Assembly: GCA_021324395.1 (NCBI GenBank)
Contig: JAJPJG010000023.1
Span: 48,555-112,554 of the forward strand
DNA: 64,000 nt
Reading direction: 5' to 3'
From: Spartobacteria bacterium
GTDB lineage: Bacteria > Verrucomicrobiota > Verrucomicrobiia > Chthoniobacterales > Chthoniobacteraceae
The translations under genes and the position numbers were made by a program. The notes under the pieces were generated by a model, which was not told where the DNA came from, did no database searches, and saw nothing but the letters and a program-made list of their open reading frames with translations. Shown one piece after another: positions 1 to 10,045 of this stretch (within the stretch, counting starts at the first letter, position 1; each line of letters starts with the position of its first letter).

Positions 1-636
1 CGGGTGCTGGTCGGGACCGCCTTCGCCCGGGCCACCCTGTCCGTCCGGCCCATGAGCGCCGCCCTCGGGACGCGGAGGCATCAGCTCGTCGCGGGTGAGC
101 TGGCCGTCGCCGTTTTTATCGAGCGTCTTCAACGCAGCGGGCGCATTCGCGATTTCGCTCGCATCAATCACGCCGTCGTGGTTCGCATCGAGAGCCTGGA
201 TCAAAGGCGGGAGCGGACGATGATGTTCACCGCCGGGCCCTCCGCCGGGTCCGCCTTGTTGCTGGTCGTTGCCCTGACCGCCTTGCTGTCCTTTGTGGTG
301 ACGTTCGCCGCCGGTTCCACCCTGACCTCCGGGACCACCTTGTCCGCCAGGACCATTCTGCCCGTCGGGTCCGCCGCCTTTGCGCATGGGCGGCATCAAC
401 TCATCGCGCGTAAGCTGGCCGTCGTTATTTTTGTCGAGAGTTTTGAGCGCTGCGCTCGCGTTGCTGATTTCACTCGAGTCAATCGAGCCGTCGTGATTTG
501 CATCGAGAGCCTGGATAAGCGGTGGTGGCGGACGATGGTGTGGTTCGTTCTGTGGAGGGGCGTCCTGTTGTTGTTGTGCGAAGGCGGTGCCTGCGACACC
601 GATTCCGATGAGGGTGATGAATTGTTTCGTTTTCAT
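1..636 (-). CDS. EF-hand repeat secreted protein (C-terminus cut by window edge)
   Basis: The frame is open on the minus strand from the ATG at 636-634 to base 1, giving 212 residues without a stop, so the protein continues outside the window. A signal peptide is visible ([20 protein letters not shown], then QQQ). Four calcium-binding EF-hand loops start near residues 45, 68, 150 and 173, each of the form D-x-N-x-D-G-x-[IL]-x-x-x-E. Each pair is followed by a Gly/Pro/Gln-rich linker. The two pairs are 105 residues apart and nearly identical, which indicates an internal duplication of about 315 bases. Such proteins are usually exported calcium-binding proteins; the exact role is unknown. The open frame on the opposite strand is its shadow. 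Confidence 0.85.
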   Translation of the reverse strand, partial: MKTKQFITLIGIGVAGTAFAQQQQDAPPQNEPHHRPPPPLIQALDANHDGSIDSSEISNASAALKTLDKNNDGQLTRDELMPPMRKGGGPDGQNGPGGQGGPGGQGGTGGERHHKGQQGGQGNDQQQGGPGGGPGGEHHRPLPPLIQALDANHDGVIDASEIANAPAALKTLDKNGDGQLTRDELMPPRPEGGAHGPDGQGGPGEGGPDQHP

Positions 637-678
637 ATCGAAAACTAACTCCGGTTTCGTAAATTGGTTGTGAGCGAG

Positions 679-707
679 TTGCCGGAAAATTGTTAAGATT
701 CTGTAAA
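679..707 (+). promoter_or_regulatory. possible promoter of the GH57 gene
   Basis: In the 145-base divergent gap between the EF-hand gene and the GH57 gene there is a -35-like TTGCCG at 679-684 and a -10-like TGTAAA at 702-707, separated by 17 bases. This would leave a leader of roughly 70 bases. It is a consensus match by eye only, and sigma-factor preferences of this organism are unknown. Confidence 0.3.
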
Positions 708-781
708 GACGTTTGAACGGACTAATGGAAATCGTCGTTTCACGGATGGCTGTTCCACTCGGGGAAAGATAAGCTTCAGCA

Positions 782-3694
782 ATGTCCAACCCCCGGACTT
801 TAGCCTGCGCGGCCACGCTGCTTTTCGCGCAACTCGCCTCAGCGCAAAATACGAGCATTCACACGACTTTTCTGTGGCATTTGCACCAGCCCGTTTACTG
901 GCCGGATAAGCGATCGGCGAGTGATCACTACGAAAACGCGTGGGATACCATCCAGCAACAGGATGCCGGACGTGGCCATCCTTTTGCAGGAGAATCTCTA
1001 CGCACAATTTTCGGTCTCGATGATCGCGTGAACGCCTACCAATGGCGTCCACAGAATGCGCTGAGTTCCATCACCTGGCTCGGCAAAGCCGGTGTGCAGG
1101 TGAACTTCTCCGGCGCACTCATGGAAAACGTGCAAAGCATGGCTGTTGCAGGGCAACTAGGTTATGTGGGTAACTGGTATCAATACAACAAGGATGCGAA
1201 AGGCTGGCTTACCTCCGGAGGTAAGCCGCGGATGGATATGACGAACTTTACCTATCATCACTCGCTCGCGCCTTTGCTAAGCGATGAGACGCTCGAGATG
1301 GAGCTGCGCATCCATATGCGACAGGCGCAGATTTTTTGGGGCGATCCCGCATCGAAAGGCTTCTTTCCAGCAGAGACCTGCTTCTCCGAGCACATCATTC
1401 CTGTTTTGAAAAAAGTGGGCATCAACTGGAGTGTCGTGGCGAATAATCATCTCACGCGCTCTTGTTCCGACTTTCCGCTCGTTATAGGTTCCGGAGGCGA
1501 AAATTGCGACCTGCCTAACAAAGCCGATCAAATCAATCCCGCCGCAAACAACTACAAGCGCATTCAGATCGATCGTGGCTGCTCGCCGACTGCAGCGCTG
1601 CCATTCGCTTTCCAGGTCCACTATGCGCGCTATGTCGATCCAAGCACAGGGACAGAGTCCAAGCTAATTGTGGTCCCAAGTGATCAAGCCCTGGGTTGGA
1701 AGGACAGTTATAGCACTTGGGACTTAGGTCTAATGGATAGCTTGAAAGCCGTGAACAATCCTTCCAAGCCTGCGCTCGCTATGTTCGCACACGATGGTGA
1801 TAATGCATGGAGCGGCGGGTATTCCTATTACATGGAGTGGGTGAACAACTTTGCCTCACAAGCAAACTCGCGCGGCTACGAGCCGACGACCGTGGAACAG
1901 TTCCTCGCGGATTACCCGCCGGATACAAGCGACGTCGTTCACGTCGAAGATGGCGGATGGGTTTACGCCGATGGCGACATGGGTTCGCCTATGTTCATCA
2001 ACTGGCACTGGCCTCCAAGTCATAAAGATGCTTCCACGAATAATATTAACGCCGTCGATCCAAGTGTCGGGGTAAGTGATAAGGCCGATGTTTGGCGAAC
2101 TATCATTGCAACTGAAAATAGAGTGAAGACCGCGCAACAAATTTCCGGCATTACTCCTCGTATCGACCAAGTCCGTGATCCGGGCAGCTTTTCGACGAAT
2201 CCGAACAATGTAGAGCTGGCCTGGCACTACTATCTTGCCGGGCTTGATTCGGGCTTTGTTTATTACGGTGTTCACGACGATGAAGGCTGGCGCCCGGTGC
2301 TTGCGCAGAACAATGCGCAACGTGAAATCGGCAGTGTCTTGAACGACCTAAGCCATGATACGACACCACCGACTGTATTCATTCCACAGCGTCATCCATG
2401 GAATCCGGGCGCAAAAAACTACGGCGTGCAGTATGGCTATCTCCAAACAATCCCATCAACTACCGACTTCTGGGTTTGGACCTACGCTTACGATGTGTCC
2501 GGAATGGGGAATGTCACTCTCAAGTATCGCTCAAACGGTAATAGTCATCCACCGACACAGGATGAGTTTAAGACTTACGCCGGCGGAGCTGATACCGGTA
2601 GTTGGCAAAACGTTTCAATGACCAAGCGCGTCGTAGCTCCCGTCAGTGGTCTAAGCGCCTATGGTTCCGCTCCGCAGTTCATCGCGGATTACTATTACGG
2701 AAAAGTAACCGGATTGAGCGATACCTATGTTGATTACTACGTTACCGCGACAGATAGCCGCGGCAATATTTACAATTCCCCGATTCAGCATGTCTATGTC
2801 GCGCCCGGCACGACATCGACACCCACACCTACGCCAACGCCAACGCCAACGCCTACTCCCACACCGACACCAACGCCCACGCCTACACCGACAGCAACAC
2901 CCGCAGCTACGCCAATTCCTTTCACAATGGATGGGTCTGCCGACTGCACTGGTTATCTGCAAAACGGCACAGGCATGACTCTCTATGCGGCGGTGCGTGG
3001 ATCGAAACTCTATGTCGCGACGTGGTCGCCGGGCAACAGTGGTGCGAACGACCACTTCATTTTTGTATCGGATCAACTGCTTACCTCAGCAACGGCGGCG
3101 GCGCCGTGGGCCAAGGCGGGAACGATTGCCGTTTCGGCGAACAAGCCTTACATCGGTGCTGAAAGCCAAAGCTCTTATGTGGGATGGTTCAATGCACCGG
3201 GTAGCTCACAGGTAACAAAAGCAGCTAGTAGTTCGGGCCAACTCGAAGGAGTAATCGATTTGGTTGAAGCATTCGGATCAATGCCGCAGACGATCTACAT
3301 TGCTGCAGCGGCTTATCAAACGGCAGATGGCGGACTTCTCGCATCCCAAGGACCTCCAGGAAACAGTGACGGCAACATTGATCCCGCAGAGTTTCTTACA
3401 CTCGCTGTGCCCGCGTTGCGCGACGAATCTGCAAATGGCAAATACGACCGGCTAAACCCATCCGTCGATTTCCGCAGTCAAGTGACGCGCGATTCCAGCG
3501 GAGCGAGTGTCATTACGTGGGCATCGTGTCCGGGTAAGACTTACCAGATCGAATACTCCGATTCGCTTGGCGGGTTATGGCAATCTCTCGGGCAGGTGAC
3601 TGCGAGTGTTGGTCAACTATCACTCACATTCACAGATTCTACATCGCTAAATGCTACGCAACGTTTCTATCGCGTTCGCTGCACAAATCCGTAG
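782..3694 (+). CDS. secreted GH57-family glycoside hydrolase with C-terminal accessory domains
   Basis: The 970-residue protein has a signal peptide (residues 1-21, ending ASA). The GH57 hallmark HLHQP is at 33-37. A motif-3-like segment FFPAE places the expected nucleophile at Glu198, and AHDGDNAW at 336-343 supplies the acidic motif-4 position (Asp338/Asp340). GH57 enzymes act on alpha-glucans (amylase, amylopullulanase, branching activities), so an exported alpha-glucan hydrolase is likely; the exact substrate is inference. After the catalytic part come an Ig/Fn3-like region (about 550-675), a Thr-Pro linker (about 678-713), a DOMON/CBM-like beta domain (about 714-880) and a C-terminal module ending in an RFYRV motif, of a type common in Verrucomicrobia exoproteins. 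It stands alone on its strand; no clear Shine-Dalgarno precedes the ATG. Confidence 0.85.
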   Translation: MSNPRTLACAATLLFAQLASAQNTSIHTTFLWHLHQPVYWPDKRSASDHYENAWDTIQQQDAGRGHPFAGESLRTIFGLDDRVNAYQWRPQNALSSITWLGKAGVQVNFSGALMENVQSMAVAGQLGYVGNWYQYNKDAKGWLTSGGKPRMDMTNFTYHHSLAPLLSDETLEMELRIHMRQAQIFWGDPASKGFFPAETCFSEHIIPVLKKVGINWSVVANNHLTRSCSDFPLVIGSGGENCDLPNKADQINPAANNYKRIQIDRGCSPTAALPFAFQVHYARYVDPSTGTESKLIVVPSDQALGWKDSYSTWDLGLMDSLKAVNNPSKPALAMFAHDGDNAWSGGYSYYMEWVNNFASQANSRGYEPTTVEQFLADYPPDTSDVVHVEDGGWVYADGDMGSPMFINWHWPPSHKDASTNNINAVDPSVGVSDKADVWRTIIATENRVKTAQQISGITPRIDQVRDPGSFSTNPNNVELAWHYYLAGLDSGFVYYGVHDDEGWRPVLAQNNAQREIGSVLNDLSHDTTPPTVFIPQRHPWNPGAKNYGVQYGYLQTIPSTTDFWVWTYAYDVSGMGNVTLKYRSNGNSHPPTQDEFKTYAGGADTGSWQNVSMTKRVVAPVSGLSAYGSAPQFIADYYYGKVTGLSDTYVDYYVTATDSRGNIYNSPIQHVYVAPGTTSTPTPTPTPTPTPTPTPTPTPTPTPTATPAATPIPFTMDGSADCTGYLQNGTGMTLYAAVRGSKLYVATWSPGNSGANDHFIFVSDQLLTSATAAAPWAKAGTIAVSANKPYIGAESQSSYVGWFNAPGSSQVTKAASSSGQLEGVIDLVEAFGSMPQTIYIAAAAYQTADGGLLASQGPPGNSDGNIDPAEFLTLAVPALRDESANGKYDRLNPSVDFRSQVTRDSSGASVITWASCPGKTYQIEYSDSLGGLWQSLGQVTASVGQLSLTFTDSTSLNATQRFYRVRCTNP
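2818..2909 (+). repeat. (Thr-Pro)n linker repeat inside the GH57 gene
   Basis: About 90 bases of imperfect ACN-CCN hexamer repeats encode a run of alternating Thr-Pro. It is a flexible, possibly glycosylated interdomain linker and a likely site of length variation by slippage. It is not CRISPR-like because there are no spacers. Confidence 0.9.
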
Positions 3695-3740
3695 CAAATT
3701 TCGCTAGGAGAGCAGGCACGCTGGCGGTAAGTTCCAGCGA

Positions 3741-4430
3741 ATGCGTTGCCTTCCGATCTTCTTTATCCTTTTGATGCCTGCGCTGCGCATCGTCGCGCAG
3801 ACGCCGGCACCGATGACGCAGGTGAGTGAGAACGTCTTTCAAATCGGCGACGTGAAATTAGACAAGCAGCAAAGGACGGTTACTTTTCCTGCGACCGTGA
3901 ATATGCGTAAGGGAATGATCGAATACCTGCTCGTGACTAATAGCGGAAAGACACACGAGAGTCTCTTCGCGACAAGTGTCGAGCCATCGCAGCTGCACGT
4001 CGCAATGCTACTTCTCGGAGCCACTGCAAAGGACAATGCGCCGCCTTCGCCTGATCAAATCGATGCTTCGTATTTAAAACGCGCGCCCGCATTGAAAGGC
4101 GATAATGTTGACCTGCTCGTTACATGGAAAAGGGACGATAAAGAAGAGCGTGTGCGCGCTGAAGAGCTTGTTATGAATGACGAAGCTCGCGCCGTCGCCA
4201 AGCAAGGGCCATGGATCTATACAGGATCGATCGTGTCAGAAGGAAAGTTCCTCGCGCAACTGGAAGGTTCGATTGTTTCCATGGTCACCGATCCGGTAGC
4301 TCTTATAAATAACCCGCGCCCCGGTCACAACAATGACCAAGCGTGGTCGATCAATACCGCGCAAGTTCCGCCGATGGATACTCCAGTGGAAATCACCATT
4401 AAGTTGCTTTCGAAAAAACCTGCGAAATGA
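3741..4430 (+). CDS. YdjY-type secreted protein
   Basis: The 229-residue protein has a signal peptide (MRCLPIFFILLMPALRIVAQ) and then a domain with the features of the YdjY family: VFQIGDVKLDKQQRTVTFPA, a segment containing EYLLVTNSGKTHESLF, and a C-terminal DPVALINNPRPG. YdjY proteins are exported and of unknown biochemical function. They are often found beside redox or terpenoid-cyclase-like genes in Planctomycetes and Verrucomicrobia. The stop codon overlaps the start of the next gene by 4 bases (ATGA), so the two are probably co-translated and act together. Confidence 0.75.
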   Translation: MRCLPIFFILLMPALRIVAQTPAPMTQVSENVFQIGDVKLDKQQRTVTFPATVNMRKGMIEYLLVTNSGKTHESLFATSVEPSQLHVAMLLLGATAKDNAPPSPDQIDASYLKRAPALKGDNVDLLVTWKRDDKEERVRAEELVMNDEARAVAKQGPWIYTGSIVSEGKFLAQLEGSIVSMVTDPVALINNPRPGHNNDQAWSINTAQVPPMDTPVEITIKLLSKKPAK

Positions 4431-5566
4431 GAATTGCACTCTTATTGTTCGTTTCAGTCCTTTGTGCGTGGGCTCAAGAACCGATTCCTCACCAATCAAC
4501 GCACCTATCTCTACGCAATGAAGTGCAGATAGGTATCGATAAAGGACTGGCGTGGCTGCAAGCACACCAGAATGGCAATGGCTCATGGTCGCTCGAGGAT
4601 TATCCTGCCCTAACTGCATTACCGTTGATTGCATTCATGGGAGAACCATCGGCTAAGTTTCGAAATGAGCAGCCAGAGTTCATAAAAAGAAGCTACCAGT
4701 TTTTGATTTCATCCGTGCAGCCGGACGGCGGCATTTATCGCAAAGGGTTGGCTAACTATAATACATCGCTTTCACTTCTCGCTCTTGTTGCGGCGAACGA
4801 TTCGAAGTATCAGGCGATAATTCGCGACGCGAGAAGCTTTGTGATAGGTCAGCAGGCAAAAGGACTCGCAAACGAATCGATGGACGGCGGCTTTGGCTAT
4901 GGGCCTTCCGGTTCCGGGCGCCAGCATCCGGATATGTCCAATACAGTCATCGCCCTGGATGCGCTGTATCATAGCAGGATCGCTGCGGGAAAAGAGTTGC
5001 CGAATGCGAAGGACCTGAACTGGACGGCGGCGATCGAGTTTATCCAAAAGTGCCAGAATCTGCCGGCTTACAACAAGGAATCGTGGGCGAGCGATGACGC
5101 TGAGAATATAGGCGGCTTTGTCTATTTTCCCGGTGAAAGTATGGCTGGCGAGATGCAGTTGCCGGACGGCCGCAAGGTCTTGCGCTCCTATGGGAGTATG
5201 AGTTATGCCGGTTTGTTAAGCTATATTTATGCCGACTTAAAGAAGGATGATCCACGGGTGAAGGCGGTTGTCGAGTGGCTGCAAAAACACTACGCCTTGG
5301 AAGAGAATCCCGGAATGGGGCTCGATGGTCTTTATTACTACTACCACATGATGGCCAAAGCCCTTGCGACCTATGACGTCCGCGAGCTCGAAGCCGCTGA
5401 TGGCCACAGGATAGATTGGCCAAAAGAACTGGCGTTAAAATTAATTGACCTGCAAAAGCCGGATGGATCTTGGACAAATGAAAGTGGCCGTTGGATGGAA
5501 AAGGATCCTATCCTTGTAACGTCCTATGCCGTGCTTACGCTGGAAATTATTTACCGCGCGCTGTAG
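4427..5566 (+). CDS. secreted squalene-cyclase-like alpha/alpha toroid protein
   Basis: The 379-residue protein has a signal peptide (MRIALLLFVSVLCAWA). It is built from cyclase/prenyltransferase-type repeats: GLAWLQAHQNGNGSWS near 38-53, QFLISSVQPDGGI, a GGFGYGPSG segment and LIDLQKPDGSW near the C-terminus. These are QW-like motifs of the squalene-hopene cyclase toroid. The catalytic DxDD motif of hopene cyclases is not visible, and export also argues against a membrane cyclase. It is better seen as a toroid-fold binding or processing protein. It starts inside the YdjY gene (ATGA overlap). Its 3' end overlaps the convergent GH26 gene by 20 bases. Confidence 0.75.
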   Translation: MRIALLLFVSVLCAWAQEPIPHQSTHLSLRNEVQIGIDKGLAWLQAHQNGNGSWSLEDYPALTALPLIAFMGEPSAKFRNEQPEFIKRSYQFLISSVQPDGGIYRKGLANYNTSLSLLALVAANDSKYQAIIRDARSFVIGQQAKGLANESMDGGFGYGPSGSGRQHPDMSNTVIALDALYHSRIAAGKELPNAKDLNWTAAIEFIQKCQNLPAYNKESWASDDAENIGGFVYFPGESMAGEMQLPDGRKVLRSYGSMSYAGLLSYIYADLKKDDPRVKAVVEWLQKHYALEENPGMGLDGLYYYYHMMAKALATYDVRELEAADGHRIDWPKELALKLIDLQKPDGSWTNESGRWMEKDPILVTSYAVLTLEIIYRAL

Positions 5567-6656
5567 CAGGTTTTAGAATAGGATGATCGAGCCAGAATGG
5601 GTCGGCCACTCCGGCGCGGTAGGCTTCGAGTGCGCCGGGTGACGAGTTAACCCGCAGGTTGCTATAAGTCTCGTCTTCGTTTTGCCACCGTTCGTGCCAA
5701 AAGACGGCAGCTTTGACGTTGGGATACTTCTTTATAGTCGCAAATGCTTCCCTGATGTAATCGGCCTTGCTACCGGAATTCGGGAATTCCCCGATGCCCC
5801 ATTCGGCGAGCATGATTGGCTTTTTCGGATCGATGAGCATGAGTTCCTTGTAAGGCCAGTCGAGGAGCGGCGGGAAAGGTGACCACTTATCTTCCGCGTA
5901 TTGCTGACCGTAAACACTCATCCCCAACCAGTCGACATAATCGGAACCGGGATAGTATTGCGCGGCGAGATTCCAGGTATCCTGCGGGATGGAGTAATTC
6001 ATCAAGTGCAGCACCCAGATGATGTTTGTCGCTCCGCGCGCGCGGACACGATCGACCACGTAACGATACGCCTTTTTAAAGGTTTCCGGACCTTCGTATC
6101 TAGGTGGTTTGGTATTCGGTATCACTTTCGAGCCACCGTAGAAAAGCCCGGACCACGGAAACCAGCTTCCATTCATCTCATTGCAAAACGAGACAAAGAG
6201 CGGCTGCTTAAAATCGCGCGCGGCATCCGCCCATTTATCGATGTAGCCGTCCCACATGCCCGAAAGAATGTTAGTGAGTGAAAACTTATCGAGATACACC
6301 TTCGGATTGATATCAGGGTCGAGTTCGTTGTAAGGGCGATCCCATGGCGACCAATAGACCATCGGGACGGAACCATGCCGCCAGATCAAGTTCACATTTG
6401 CCGTCGGAAAGCTTTGCTCGCCCCAGTAGCTCGATGAGGCGACGATTGCCTGATGTTTTCCGACAAGACTTTCGAAGCCTTCTATTTGCTCGAGAGTTAC
6501 ATCGTCTTCGGTATCGCCAAAATCGACATAAGCGCCCGTGTAGGCGCCTTCGGCAGGAATTACGATCTGCTGCGGCGCATTTGGATCTGCGACTGGCCTA
6601 GATTTGCTGCAAGCACACAGCACAATAGCTATGGCAAAAGGTATGGCTCGCTTCAT
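5547..6656 (-). CDS. GH26-type glycoside hydrolase, predicted lipoprotein
   Basis: The start at 6656 is chosen because it forms an ATGA overlap with the stop of the upstream synthase gene and gives a lipoprotein signal (LCAC, Cys16 lipidated). The 369-residue product shows the GH26 fold: the acid/base motif CNEMNGSW puts the general acid at Glu160, and AEWG puts the nucleophile at Glu285. Family members are beta-mannanases or mixed-linkage beta-glucanases/xylanases. Being co-translated with the GT2 chimera, it probably trims the polymer made by that enzyme, or acts at the outer surface during its export. That role is inference from gene order. Confidence 0.82.
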   Translation of the reverse strand: MKRAIPFAIAIVLCACSKSRPVADPNAPQQIVIPAEGAYTGAYVDFGDTEDDVTLEQIEGFESLVGKHQAIVASSSYWGEQSFPTANVNLIWRHGSVPMVYWSPWDRPYNELDPDINPKVYLDKFSLTNILSGMWDGYIDKWADAARDFKQPLFVSFCNEMNGSWFPWSGLFYGGSKVIPNTKPPRYEGPETFKKAYRYVVDRVRARGATNIIWVLHLMNYSIPQDTWNLAAQYYPGSDYVDWLGMSVYGQQYAEDKWSPFPPLLDWPYKELMLIDPKKPIMLAEWGIGEFPNSGSKADYIREAFATIKKYPNVKAAVFWHERWQNEDETYSNLRVNSSPGALEAYRAGVADPFWLDHPILKPATARGK

Positions 6657-9600
6657 CCTACTCGCACGGGCACCGAAGCGGTGCGTTCCAATTTGCCCCA
6701 AGTTACCCATGCACCTTTTATAGCTTTGTATAGCGCGCGCCAGATAACCCAGCTAAGCAGCGGGCGATAGATCAAACGCATAGGAATAATGATCCAGGCT
6801 TTGAGCAGCTTCTCGCCATCGAGCCAGCATGCCATCAACGCGAGAAGAAAATCTGTAACCAGGAAAGTTACAAAATAATACCACATTGCCATGCCTCCGC
6901 CTGTAAGCAGGGATAGGATTAGCAATCCATCGACGATAGGTGTGATTGCGACGAGGATGATTTGGAAGAACCAGATACTCGGCAGGCTGAACCATCCAAG
7001 CGCCTTGTATTGCGGGTTAAAAACAAGATCGCGATGTTTCCACAGGCATTGCAGCGTTCCAAACGCCCAGCGGAAGCGCTGCTTTGCGAGTGTCGCGACA
7101 GTCTCGGGTGCTTCCGTCCATGCGACCGCATCGGGCGTGTAAGCGATGCGATAGCCTTGTCTGTGCAAGTTCAAGGTGAGGTCGGTGTCCTCCGCCAGCG
7201 TGTCGAGTGAGAAGCCGCCGGCTGCTTCTAGCGCAGTTTTGCGCAATGCGCTGATTGCGCCTGGTGCGACGGTGATGCAGTTCCAAACGTCGTAAGCACG
7301 ACGGTCGAGATTAAACCCACAGACATATTCGAGCGACTGGCAGCGCGCGATGAAGCTGCGCAAATTTCCGACTTTTGCATGACCGGAGACCGCGCCGAGT
7401 TTCGGATCGTGGAGCGGCAGCACTAGCTCACCCAGGGTGACGCGATCGAAATGCGTATCCGCATCCAGAAACACGAGCACCTCGTTTTTTGCTTCGGCTA
7501 CACCACGCTGGAGCGCTTTCGACTTCCCGCCGTTCGGCTGCCAAATGAGGCGAATGCGCTTATCGAGAAAAGCGGCACGCCGCACTTCGTCGGAGGTGTT
7601 GTCGCTTGAACCGTCATCTATAACGAGAATATCGAGATCACCTTTGTAGTCGGTATCGGTCACGGAACGCAGCGTTGCCTGGATGACTTTGCCCTCATTG
7701 TAGGCGGCAATGATGACGCTGAGTGGCGGCGCGAATGGGGGTTCGTTTGTTATATCTTTTTTGCGGTGGTGCAATGAGGCGAGTAGCGCGACGACGATCG
7801 TGCGCAGCAAAATGAGAGCGGTCGCTGCGATCATAAACGCCCACGTAAATTGCTCGATTGCATGCCAGATGTGAAAACCGGTGCCGGTAACGATGCGGGT
7901 AAGCGAGTCGGCATCTCTTTTAACAACCGGCATTAAATCGTCGCGCGGAATATCGAGCAGTTCGCTCAGCGGCACGATGCGATCGCCACGTGTCTGCAGC
8001 CAATCAATGATCTTTGGCAACGCTTCTATCGTTTGCTGACGATTGCCGCCGGCATCGTGCAAAAGAATGATGCTGCCATCGCGTCGAAGCTGTTTGATGC
8101 GATCGACGATGACATCGGCGCCGGGCCGCGCCCAGTCCTCGGGATCGATTTTTTCGAGCACGATCAAATAGCCGAGGTCGTCCTGCACAAGCTTCAATGG
8201 CGCGAGTTCCTCAAGCTGGCTCGGGGTTGAATCGGCGTTATAGGGCGGGCGGAAAAGCGTCGTCGACCGACCGGTAATGCTTTCGATCAGGCGTTGTGTC
8301 GCGTTTAACTCAATCCGAATCTGCTGCGCGCCAATTTCCGCGAGGTTCGGATGGGTATAGGTGTGGTTGCCGATCTCATGTCCTTCCTCGACGACGCGTC
8401 GCACCAGCCCGGGATATTGCTCGGCCTGGCGACCGACTAGAAAGAACGCCGCTTTCACGCCGCGCGCTTTTAAAATATCGAGAACTTGCGGCGTCCATTT
8501 CGGATCCGGGCCGTCATCGAAGGTTAACGCCACCTCGTGTTCGCCGCCGGCGCCTTGATGATACAAAATCGGATAAGTCGGGAAGCCTTTTTGAGGATCG
8601 GGATCGTCAGTGTAGGTTTCGACAAAACGGCCGTTCTCTCCGATCCTCACATCGCGCACGCCGTTGTCGCGTGTATCATCAACAGTCACGATTTCGCCCT
8701 GTCCGACGTTCGTAATCATATCGGTCGCGGACATTTTTTTTAGCCGGTTGATTTCTGCAGCTGGAATATCGTCGATGTTTTTCCACGAGAGCACGCCCCA
8801 GATTTGCGGGTCTTCGGTTCCAAGTCGGGTGACCGCGAGACCGCCGAGTTGCGACCAGCGCACTGCACGCAGTTGATTTAAAAACGTGATCGCATCGAGA
8901 AAACAGATCGTGTGATCGCCCTTTGGTTCCTGATATGAAAAAAATGGATTGAAACTCGGTGCGGCGGTTTCAATTTTCGCAATGCCCGCGTAGCTCGCGC
9001 GGCTCATTGCATCGCAAAACGAAATCGACTCGGCAGCTTTGTTGGCCGTTGACCAGTCGTAGCCATACGTGCCGATTGCGCCGATCCATTGCTGCGGATC
9101 GCCGTAGCCTGCGATGACGCTGAGCCAGCCCTCGAACCAATCCTGCGACGCGATAGGACCGGGCTTATCGGTGTCGGTCGTTTCGTCATAAAGCATCGCG
9201 ACGAAGTGATCGGCGTGATCGGCGAGCGACTCGAGATCGTAAACGCCGAATTCATCGCCCATGGGCACCATCAGCCAGAGCTCCTTGTCCACCGCGTGCA
9301 GCGCATCGGACATTTTAATGAGCAAATCGGTAACCTGTTTTTGATAGGCGGGATCGAGTTGCTCCCAATCTACAACCACGCCGCCGGCCTTTGCGTCATC
9401 GAGCGCTTTGAGTAGATCGACAATGAATTTGTTGCGATGCTCGGCCGCCCCGTTGGCGAGATTTTCGACAGCTTCCGGTTGCCAAACATTTTCAACCAAA
9501 TTGTTTAACAGTGGCATCAGCACCAGCCCTTTGCTTGCTGCGAGATGCTCCACGCGGACGTCTTCCTCCACGCGCAACGTGCCATTCACATCGACGAGCG

Positions 9601-10039
9601 ACATCCACTCGGGACAAACATGCGTCAACTGGTTCGCGTGCGTCTCGAGAGAGTTGTAGCTGTTCGGATCCCAGTCGACGTAAAAGCCGAGTCGAATCTC
9701 GGAAAATTTCCGCGGCTTCGTGTGCAGTTGCTCGCGCAATTTCGCGAGCCGCGCCTGTTCGGCTTGCGTTTTGGGAAAAAACTTCTGCCACGCTTCCGCA
9801 TTCGCCGCCGTTTGCGACGCCGCATTTTGCTGCTGCAACGCCCGAAGCTGCCCTTTCAACTTTCGCACCGACGCAGGCAACTGCAGTTCCGGGCGCACAA
9901 ACAGCGCCTGCACGAACAACACGATGCCGACGAAAAGCAAAATGCCACCGATCAGCAGCGCGATGCGCAGCCGCGTCCAGCGCTTGCCGTGCGGATCGAG
10001 AAAAACGAAAGGAGATGCGTCGTCGCCGCGATGTTTCAT
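6653..10039 (-). CDS. three-domain polysaccharide synthase/modifier: GH18-like + NodB deacetylase + GT2
   Basis: The 1128-residue inner-membrane protein has this domain order: membrane anchor about 25-47; short coiled region; GH18-like domain about 115-440, with VVVDWEQ retaining the Asp-Trp-Glu core; NodB polysaccharide deacetylase about 495-700 (TFDDGPD, Asp508/Asp509; later HTYTHP and RPPYN); membrane helix about 731-757; processive GT2 domain about 770-1000 (DAD at 859-861, TED, QRFRW at 987-991); then C-terminal membrane helices. Topology places hydrolase and deacetylase outside and the transferase inside. This mirrors PgaB plus PgaC of poly-N-acetylglucosamine synthesis on one chain. 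A beta-linked GlcNAc-type polymer is therefore the best guess. It lies 6 bases after tatD and is coupled to the GH26 gene. Confidence 0.88.
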   Translation of the reverse strand: MKHRGDDASPFVFLDPHGKRWTRLRIALLIGGILLFVGIVLFVQALFVRPELQLPASVRKLKGQLRALQQQNAASQTAANAEAWQKFFPKTQAEQARLAKLREQLHTKPRKFSEIRLGFYVDWDPNSYNSLETHANQLTHVCPEWMSLVDVNGTLRVEEDVRVEHLAASKGLVLMPLLNNLVENVWQPEAVENLANGAAEHRNKFIVDLLKALDDAKAGGVVVDWEQLDPAYQKQVTDLLIKMSDALHAVDKELWLMVPMGDEFGVYDLESLADHADHFVAMLYDETTDTDKPGPIASQDWFEGWLSVIAGYGDPQQWIGAIGTYGYDWSTANKAAESISFCDAMSRASYAGIAKIETAAPSFNPFFSYQEPKGDHTICFLDAITFLNQLRAVRWSQLGGLAVTRLGTEDPQIWGVLSWKNIDDIPAAEINRLKKMSATDMITNVGQGEIVTVDDTRDNGVRDVRIGENGRFVETYTDDPDPQKGFPTYPILYHQGAGGEHEVALTFDDGPDPKWTPQVLDILKARGVKAAFFLVGRQAEQYPGLVRRVVEEGHEIGNHTYTHPNLAEIGAQQIRIELNATQRLIESITGRSTTLFRPPYNADSTPSQLEELAPLKLVQDDLGYLIVLEKIDPEDWARPGADVIVDRIKQLRRDGSIILLHDAGGNRQQTIEALPKIIDWLQTRGDRIVPLSELLDIPRDDLMPVVKRDADSLTRIVTGTGFHIWHAIEQFTWAFMIAATALILLRTIVVALLASLHHRKKDITNEPPFAPPLSVIIAAYNEGKVIQATLRSVTDTDYKGDLDILVIDDGSSDNTSDEVRRAAFLDKRIRLIWQPNGGKSKALQRGVAEAKNEVLVFLDADTHFDRVTLGELVLPLHDPKLGAVSGHAKVGNLRSFIARCQSLEYVCGFNLDRRAYDVWNCITVAPGAISALRKTALEAAGGFSLDTLAEDTDLTLNLHRQGYRIAYTPDAVAWTEAPETVATLAKQRFRWAFGTLQCLWKHRDLVFNPQYKALGWFSLPSIWFFQIILVAITPIVDGLLILSLLTGGGMAMWYYFVTFLVTDFLLALMACWLDGEKLLKAWIIIPMRLIYRPLLSWVIWRALYKAIKGAWVTWGKLERTASVPVRVG

Positions 10040-10045
10040 GCGCGA

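Noticed and set aside
4..648. Open frame on the plus strand over the EF-hand region
   Set aside because: The minus strand has a signal peptide and four regular EF-hand loops; the plus frame is its shadow.
2818..2909. Possible CRISPR-like repeat array
   Set aside because: The units are short, contiguous Thr-Pro codons inside an exoenzyme, without spacers.
4427..5566. Squalene-hopene cyclase
   Set aside because: It is too short (379 residues), exported, and lacks a visible DxDD motif.
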